Assembly (NCBI GenBank): GCA_021014945.1 | Contig: MU266759.1 | Span: 1 to 16,399 of the forward strand | Source: Leucogyrophana mollusca | Lineage: Eukaryota; Basidiomycota; Agaricomycetes; Boletales | Reading direction: 5' to 3' | Length of the DNA: 16,399 nt | Made by a program: the position numbers and the translations under genes | Shown here: piece by piece, positions 11,728 through 16,399 of the stretch | How positions within the stretch are numbered: the stretch's first letter is position 1 | How the letters are laid out: each line of letters starts with the position of its first letter | The notes under the pieces: generated by a model | The model's database searches: none | What the model was told of the DNA's origin: nothing | The model's input: the letters and a program-made list of their open reading frames with translations, nothing else

Positions 11728-13874
11728 CTACTTCGAGAGCTTCTCAACGTACGTCTTCTTCAACCCAAATCCCTCCGGCTCGTCATATTCCACATCCTCG
11801 GGCTCCCAAAGGTGATTGAGTCTGAGTGATCGGTTTTTCGGGCCTAGCGCGCCCCGTCTCCTTGTTACCACATTCTCATGTGGAGAAGAGCCCGCGAGCG
11901 GAGGCGGTGTATCGTATGTCGTTGGTTCGCATGGATGGGGTCTGCGCGATGCAGCTGGGAGGACGATAGGGTCATTACACGTAAAAGATTCGGCTACAGC
12001 TGAGCCCTGGTGTGTATTACGCTCAGGGGAGTCGCCGATCAAGGCTGATACACTCTGCCAACGATCGGGGATATGGGCATGGGGTAGGGTGTCGTAGTAT
12101 CGAGAAAGTGCATATTTGATGCTCGATGTAACTGGAGATCGATGATTGGTGCTCGAGGTAAAGGTGTTTCGTCATTCGCTTTTGCGATAAGAGAAACTGC
12201 AGGTGAAGAATCAGCCACAAAGGGCGAGGAAGCAATCCTCAGCCACGATGCTGGCTCAGAACACGCGTTTCTACCGGCTGTTCCTCCGAAAGGCGAAGAC
12301 AAAATAATTTCTCTCGCACCTTTATCTTGGCTGAAGCGGCTCGGAAGGGCGTTGCGGGTAAGCGCAGATAAGGGTATCCCGTTTCTCGCTTGAGCGACAG
12401 GGAGTGAAGTGCCAGGAACCGAAGAACCGATCTCCGGTCTTGGAGGTGACGCAAGAAACGCGCTTCTACCCACGGTACCTCCAGGATGCTCTGGGGAACC
12501 GGTTTCCATGCCGTTCTCACCTTTAATGGGGACATTTGGATAACCCTTGTGACCCAGCGCAGCGAGCGTGACCAGCAGCGGCGAGTTCGCGTCCTCTTTA
12601 TTTTCCAAGTACCTCACACCCACACCGCTCCGGCTCTCCACAGCCGTACAGGCTCGTCCCGAAAGCCGGCATCGCCATCGTGGCTTCAAGAAACACGAAT
12701 ACCTGAAGGTCGACGTAGCAGTGTTCGATTTTTGCCATCTGAGGCTCCCCTTGAGTCCTCGCGCTGGGAGAATGTGTAAACGAGAAACCAGGCACGGAGG
12801 ACGAGGAATTGCCCCGGGACCACGGGGTTGACTTGGAAGACACTCCCATCCTCGATTCTCCGAGAAAAAGCAGATGAAGGGGGCTTCTCCCGCATCATCC
12901 CACTCGTCGAAGCGGCTCGGAAAGGCAGGTATAGACACCTCTCTCCTCGCACTCGGGACTTCAAGTGAAGAATCAGGCACAGTGGTCGAGGAATCCAGCA
13001 AGGACGCGGGGTCCCGCCAAGGATGTGATTCGCGGGACGTGCCCGTGCTACGCGGACTTACCTCCCTGCTGCACCTTTTTTGCTTTCTCCGAGGGGACTC
13101 GAATCGGCCTTGCGGTCCGACGCATTCGCGGCCTCCCAAGGCGCCAGCTGGATGATCTCGAGCAGCGCCCTCTGAGTGCGCTCCCTTTCGTCCGCATCGT
13201 CGTGCTTCCAACCGCCCACACCGTGATCCAAGCGCTGCGCCGCGCGTCCACACTCCGCCCGAAAGTGTTCTACCCACGACTCACGGACTTTGTGACATTC
13301 TGCAAAGACGAAAACACAGGCGACGAAACACCACCGAAGGCGGCGTCAGCCCCGCGGCAACACCGACGAAGCAAAGCCACCCCACCTTTGCGCGAATGAA
13401 CGGATCGACGACACACATGGCGTGCCTCGAGAACGGCGGCGGTCGGACCGACCTGGGCTCACCGTCCCCCGCGGGTGTCCCACCCCTCCAAAGCGCGGGT
13501 GCACTCTACCCGCGGCCGGGAACAGTACCCGCCCCGCTTGATATTGATATCCATCATCCCCTCCGCGAGCGCATACTCCGAGGCCCAGTATCTGCATTCG
13601 CACCGTCCGTTAGCCGTGCCACAACCCCACGAAAACACCGCCGCCGCCGACAAAACCACCGCGCGCACGTCGTACCGCGCGCCATACTGCGCGCACGCGG
13701 GAGATGTTGAGGCAGTGTCGGGTGGGTGGGTTGAGGAAGCGTAGGGAGCGGGTGTACGGGCTGAGGTCAAGATTTTGGCGCGGAGCAGAGCGGCTGAGCG
13801 GGTGTAAGGGGCGGGGGCGTAAAGGGTGGAGGCGTAAGGGGTGGAGGCAACATTGGAAGTGGAGGACGTACGGG
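11728..13874 (-). CDS. Probable multi-exon orphan gene with repetitive middle region
   Basis: I do not recognise this protein, and only parts of the model are supported. (a) About 13874-13463: a Ser/Thr/Pro/Ala-rich start, then a cysteine-containing stretch, VVLSAAAVFSWGCGTANGRC, continuing to ASEYALAEGMMDIN; it could end at a GTGAGC site at 13462. (b) 13299-13062: starts after CTTTGCAG and ends at GTAAGT; it has a charged helical sequence with CHKVRESWVEHFRAECG and LLEIIQLAPWEAA. (c) Within 12894-12703: a Ser-rich exon (SSSSVPGFSFTHSPSARTQ) that ends before GTATTC. (d) 12151-11728: a 140-residue C-terminal end with IKYALSRYYDTLPHAHIPDRW and a final FGLKKTYVEKLSK before TAG. The links between a-b and c-d are unresolved because phases do not join cleanly with the sites I tried, so it may also be a damaged gene. 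A continuous 412-codon frame (13277-12039) crosses the region but is out of frame with b and d. Confidence 0.45.
12199..12996 (-). repeat. Degenerate tandem array with about 190-bp period
   Basis: Four related segments are visible on the + strand near 12199-12238, 12398-12435, 12776-12812 and 12961-12996. They share GTGAAGAATCAGGCAC-like and CGAGGAAT-like cores. A second shared core, AAGCGGCTCGGAA, occurs near 12335 and 12911. The spacings are all close to multiples of 190-191 bp, with one unit between 12435 and 12776 too eroded to be sure of. Read on the - strand, the units give similar peptides (SSxVPxxS... followed by AR), but in different frames because the period is not a multiple of three. 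Confidence 0.6.
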
Positions 13875-13895
13875 CTGAAGACCAGATTTTGGCGG
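13754..13895 (-). repeat. 114-bp two-unit repeat
   Basis: The block GTACGGGCTGAGGTCAAGAT...TTTGGCG at 13754-13780 recurs at 13868-13894 with two or three changes, and the following GCTCAGCGGGTG is also related to GCTGAGCGGGTG. The 114-bp spacing is a multiple of three, so a frame could survive. Between the copies lie shorter purine-rich repeats of about 15 bp (GGCGTAAGGGGTGGA type, 13818-13850). Confidence 0.6.
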
Positions 13896-13932
13896 CTCAG
13901 CGGGTGGAGGCAGTTGGGAAATGGCGGGGGAA

Positions 13933-14168
13933 GGGCATATCAGAAGTAGCGACGGGCTTCGTTGCAGGACACCGGGGAGCGCCTCGGCGCCAGTGGGTTA
14001 TGGAATGTGTAGCGTATTGGCGGGGACCGGTATATCGCTCCCCACCAACATCAATTTCAGAGGCGGCGGCGAGCAGCCATTCAATGGCGCAGAATGCACC
14101 ACACTAGCTCCCTTCCCCTTCTCCGGAGCCTCTGGGTCATCCGTAGTTATGATCGTAGTCGTACCCGT
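13933..14168. repeat. Duplicated block, copy 1
   Basis: This block of about 236 bp is directly repeated at 14661-15018. Nearly identical segments include GTTGCAGGACACCGGGGAGC, CGCTCCCCACCAACATC and CCCTTCCCCTTCTC followed by GGAGCCTCTG. On the - strand both copies share the peptide EAPEKGKGA, and on the + strand APFPFSGAS; conservation alone does not tell which, if either, is coding. Stops occur in most frames. Confidence 0.75.
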
Positions 14169-14660
14169 CTAAAACGCGAATCACCGAATCCGTCACATAG
14201 CAAGCACGTCAGGAACCGAGCGGGTACGTACGTCCTCTGTGCGAGTGTGATGTGCCTTCCCTCCCCCGCGTTGTCCCCCATCAAACCCATCACCACCCGC
14301 AAAAGCCCCACAGAGCGCGGCCCCGCGTTCAATAATGCGCCGTGCCGCACAGCAGTGCAGCACGAGGCTGAGGAGGACGGGTGTGTCGACTGGGAGATAA
14401 ACAGTATATCCCCTCGCGTGGTCTATTGACCACCTTGCTAACTCGGAAGCTCAGTCCGCGCTATCTTGTTATGAGTGCCAATGAGTGTGAATCCAGAACC
14501 TGCGAGGACTGCGAGATCCTCCGTGGCGACCCTCGCAACCTTGTCGCGACGTGAGGATATATGTGCTAAGTCTTTTGCCGTGCCATGACTGACTGCCGTA
14601 GTTTCGATCCCTGGGAAGAGATTGATTCCTGTTCGTTCTATACCACTGATGTTCAAAAAA
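14169..14660. other. Unique spacer between duplicated blocks; no supported gene
   Basis: No splice-supported or motif-bearing gene is visible. Open frames occur on both strands (14147-14350 and 14438-14743 on -, 14094-14429 on +), but they are of the length expected in GC-rich DNA and show no domain. A TTTCGATCCCTGGG-like stretch near 14600 recalls a tRNA T-arm, but I could find no acceptor or anticodon stem to go with it. Confidence 0.4.
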
Positions 14661-14763
14661 GGGCGTGTCAGAGGTAGTGGCGCGCTCCGTTGCAGGACAC
14701 CGGGGAGCGCCTCGGTGCCGGTGGGTGGTAGAATGTGTAACATGTTGGCAAGGTCGCAGCCGG

Positions 14764-14882
14764 TGGATCGCTCCCCACCAACATCGATGTCAGAGGGAGC
14801 GATGAACCAACACCAGTGTCAATGGGAGCGATCCACCAACACCAACGTCAGTGGGAGCGATCCATCAACACCGACGTCAGAG
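14764..14882. repeat. 29-bp minisatellite
   Basis: Three consecutive 29-bp units occupy 14796-14824, 14825-14853 and 14854-14882, each of the form GGAGCGATCCACCAACACCA followed by ACGTCAGTG, with few changes. A diverged first unit of about 31 bp starts at 14764. Copy 1 of the surrounding block has only one unit equivalent, so the units multiplied after the duplication or were lost from copy 1. Confidence 0.85.
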
Positions 14883-14970
14883 GCGGCATTGAGCGCCTCC
14901 AGTGGCGCACAATGCACCACGATAGCCCCCTTCCCCTTCTCTGGAGCCTCTGAGCCATCCGTAGTGAAAA

Positions 14971-15018
14971 TTGTAGTTGTAGTTGTAGTCGTAGTCATAG
15001 TCATAGTCGCAGTTGTAC
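14971..15018. repeat. Hexanucleotide microsatellite (GTAGTT/GTCATA type)
   Basis: An imperfect run of GTAGTT, GTAGTC and ATAGTC units. In one frame of the + strand it gives a long Val/Ile run that mimics a membrane helix. In the - strand it gives Thr runs. Both are simple consequences of the repeat. Confidence 0.85.
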
Positions 15019-15480
15019 TTGCAAGTTTGAACGGTTCGGTGGAGGAGCGTGAGATGGGGAAAGGTAGCGACCTGGGTGAATACAGGGTTTTCAGAAAAAT
15101 CACCCAACAAAGGACGGCCAAAAACCACGGACACACGTCGTCAAGGACGGGTCCTGCACCACGAACGGGGCGCCGTGTTGAGCGCGTGCACCGTTTGCTC
15201 GTGGCTGGATGGAGCGTGAGACTGGGGTCTATTTGGTATATGCGTGCAGGTGGAGCTATAAGCCTTGTATGTAACATGTTGGGCACAAATAGCGACATGG
15301 CTATAACCGCCTACCTGTTTGGTGTTCATCTGAAACAGCTCGCACGCAATCCTTCCGCGTGGGCCTGATAAAAAGCTCTGAAATATTTTTTTACCTATAA
15401 GTAGACGGTTTATGGCTATCCGCTTGCTTGCTCGCATTTTCCTGCTGTGGTAATGGCATGAAAGAGGAGGGAAAGAGACG
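15019..15480. other. No supported gene
   Basis: Open frames on both strands cross this stretch (15141-15437 on -, and the tail of a + frame ending at 15368), but I find no motif, clear splice pattern or structured RNA. It is less GC-rich than the region to its left. Confidence 0.4.
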
Positions 15481-15501
15481 AATTTTCGGAGTTTAAAAAC
15501 G

Positions 15502-15547
15502 ACGCGTCAATGATGACGCGTCATCGCGTCAGTCACGTGACTATTGG
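15502..15547. promoter_or_regulatory. Palindrome cluster: two MluI-type boxes, CACGTG box, inverted CCAAT
   Basis: Within 46 bp there are two ACGCGT boxes (15502-15507 and 15516-15521), the second inside the perfect 14-bp palindrome GATGACGCGTCATC (15512-15525). A perfect 12-bp palindrome, AGTCACGTGACT (15531-15542), follows, and then ATTGG (15543-15547), an inverted CCAAT. In fungi ACGCGT is the MBF cell-cycle element, CACGTG is a bHLH site, and CCAAT is bound by the HAP/NF-Y complex. The density suggests a real promoter, but the gene it would serve is not identified. Function is inferred from motif knowledge. Confidence 0.5.
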
Positions 15548-16008
15548 TATTTGCATGTATATTCCTTGCCAATTCCTTGCAAGTCCATTTTCTCGTTCTC
15601 TGTCACGTTGATATTGTCTAAGTACTATACTTGCTTAGACATGAGTGAGCCCTGCGTACTGAGCAGGTTATATATCAGAAGCGTCATGATCATGAACGAA
15701 ACAAAAATAAACCGTGACGGTGAAGCTGATATCGGTTCTCATCTACAAAGTTAAGGTAATTTATACTGGGGTGCAGAGCATCATGATTGTGATCTCAGCG
15801 GGTGGTCATTCCTACATTCCTACCGACTAATATACTTCGAGAAACTTACGATTCCGAGTGGCGTGTATTATCGGAAAAATGCTCGCGTACCCCGCACACG
15901 AACTCACAGCAATATCCCGCACACGAAACCCACGCGTTATATCGAGCAAGCGCAGCTACATGTACCACATTGCATATTCCCCATCCCTTCAGCGCGTGGC
16001 CACGGCGC
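15548..16008. other. No supported gene
   Basis: Relatively AT-rich in its first half, with short open frames on + (15551-15754 and 15802-16362) that show no known domain. The second half overlaps the 3' side of the edge gene on the - strand. Confidence 0.4.
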
Positions 16009-16344
16009 TCACGCAGCCTTCACCCCGCCCCACGCGACCTTCTGCCCGCCCGTCCGCGGGACGCCGCCGTCCTGCTTCTGCTGCCCCTGCCCCTGCTTTT
16101 GCGCACCTTTCGCGCCTGGTTGCGAGGATTCCCGAGTTTGCGACTGCGCCTGGGAAGCGAAATTGGGATTGGGATTGGAATTGGAATTGGACTGGGCGGA
16201 GGAGGACGAGGAGGAAGAGGGGGCCGCCCCGGGCAACGCGCTCCCCCTGACCGCGTCGTACACGCGCTGCGCGTGCTCGGTGTTCCGGATGAACCACCCC
16301 GCGTAGCGCCGCCCGACGGTGGACTCCGCGATGTGGACCATGTT
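16009..16344 (-). CDS. 3'-terminal exon of a gene running off the right edge (unknown)
   Basis: The exon starts right after a strong 3' splice site (pyrimidine-rich tract ending CCCCCCACAG, 16345 onward on the - strand). It reads NMVHIAESTVGRRYAGWFIR, then NTEHAQRVYDAVRG, which looks like a folded domain end. It then becomes low complexity: a Ser run, alternating Asn/Ser/Pro from the microsatellite at 16163-16190, and a Gln/Gly-rich tail, ending in TGA at 16009-16011. Upstream exons lie beyond the window. The domain is not recognised. The low-complexity tail could instead be read into an intron if a 5' site inside it is used, so the stop is less certain than the start of the exon. Confidence 0.5.
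   Translation of the reverse strand, partial: NMVHIAESTVGRRYAGWFIRNTEHAQRVYDAVRGSALPGAAPSSSSSSSAQSNSNSNPNPNFASQAQSQTRESSQPGAKGAQKQGQGQQKQDGGVPRTGGQKVAWGGVKAA
16163..16190. repeat. Hexanucleotide microsatellite (TTGGGA/TTGGAA)
   Basis: A short imperfect run of TTGGGA units followed by TTGGAA units. On the - strand it encodes the alternating Asn-Ser/Asn-Pro stretch of the edge gene's exon, so unit changes of six bases keep the frame. Confidence 0.8.
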
Positions 16345-16399
16345 CTGTGGGGGGTGGGTTAGTTTGTTTGGTGTGGGAGGGGTGTTGTGGGAGTGGGTG

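Larger units (their letters stand above)
14661..15018. repeat. Duplicated block, copy 2 (expanded)
   Basis: This is the second copy of the block at 13933-14168, in the same orientation. It is about 120 bp longer because of the 29-bp minisatellite at 14764-14882 and the hexanucleotide run at its right end. Outside these expansions the two copies are clearly alignable, with scattered substitutions. Confidence 0.75.

Noticed and set aside
12039..13277. Continuous 412-codon - strand frame
   Set aside because: It is the longest frame on this side, but it disagrees with the frame of the better-supported exon 13299-13062 and of the C-terminal exon 12151-11728. It also reads straight through a good GTAAGT donor. 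Long open frames arise easily in this GC-rich repeat array.
14570..14640. tRNA-like T-arm sequence
   Set aside because: A TTTCGATCCCTGGG-like string is present, but no matching acceptor stem, D-arm or anticodon arm could be found.
14622..15368. 248-codon + strand frame with an apparent membrane helix
   Set aside because: The helix is a translated microsatellite, the frame crosses a duplicated block and a 29-bp minisatellite, and no splice or domain evidence supports it.

Overview
The window looks like nuclear DNA of a filamentous basidiomycete, most likely an Agaricomycete. The recognisable genes are broken by many very short GT-AG introns (about 46-100 nt). The gene families are fungal: a secreted GH18 chitinase with a chitin-binding module, an AGC kinase of the Ypk1/Gad8 type, a single F-box/leucine-rich protein, and a decayed fragment of the fungal-specific FunK1 kinase family. 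Nothing looks prokaryotic, viral or organellar. All splice models were built by eye from splice sites, reading frame and remembered family motifs; no search was run.

Left part (1-4.5 kb): a mostly unreadable stretch with a FunK1 kinase relic (625-908), then an intact-looking chitinase gene on the + strand (2080-4518) with 17 exons, 525 residues, a signal peptide, a GH18 catalytic domain, a Ser/Thr/Pro linker and a C-terminal CBM5/12-type module.

Middle (5.0-11.3 kb): a 548-residue Ypk1-like kinase on the - strand (5007-7316, 12 exons) converges with the chitinase. A small single-pass membrane protein with a Ser/Pro-rich tail lies on the + strand (8523-9271), with unresolved Cys-containing open frames just upstream. 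It converges with a two-exon F-box/LRR-like gene on the - strand (9592-11297).

Right part (11.7-16.4 kb): a GC-rich, repeat-rich tract. A probable multi-exon orphan gene lies on the - strand (11728 to about 13874). Its middle is a degenerate array of about 190-bp units. Next to it are a two-unit 114-bp repeat, a duplicated block of about 240 bp whose second copy has gained a 29-bp minisatellite, and a hexanucleotide repeat. A dense palindrome cluster (two ACGCGT boxes, a CACGTG box and an inverted CCAAT) lies at 15.5 kb. The 3' exon of another - strand gene runs off the right edge.

The genes do not form an obvious pathway or a secondary-metabolite cluster. The chitinase acts on cell-wall chitin and the Ypk-type kinase belongs to TORC2 and membrane-stress signalling, but nothing here shows that they are linked. 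I see no convincing new system. The least explained part is the repeat-laden orphan locus at 11.7-15.0 kb.
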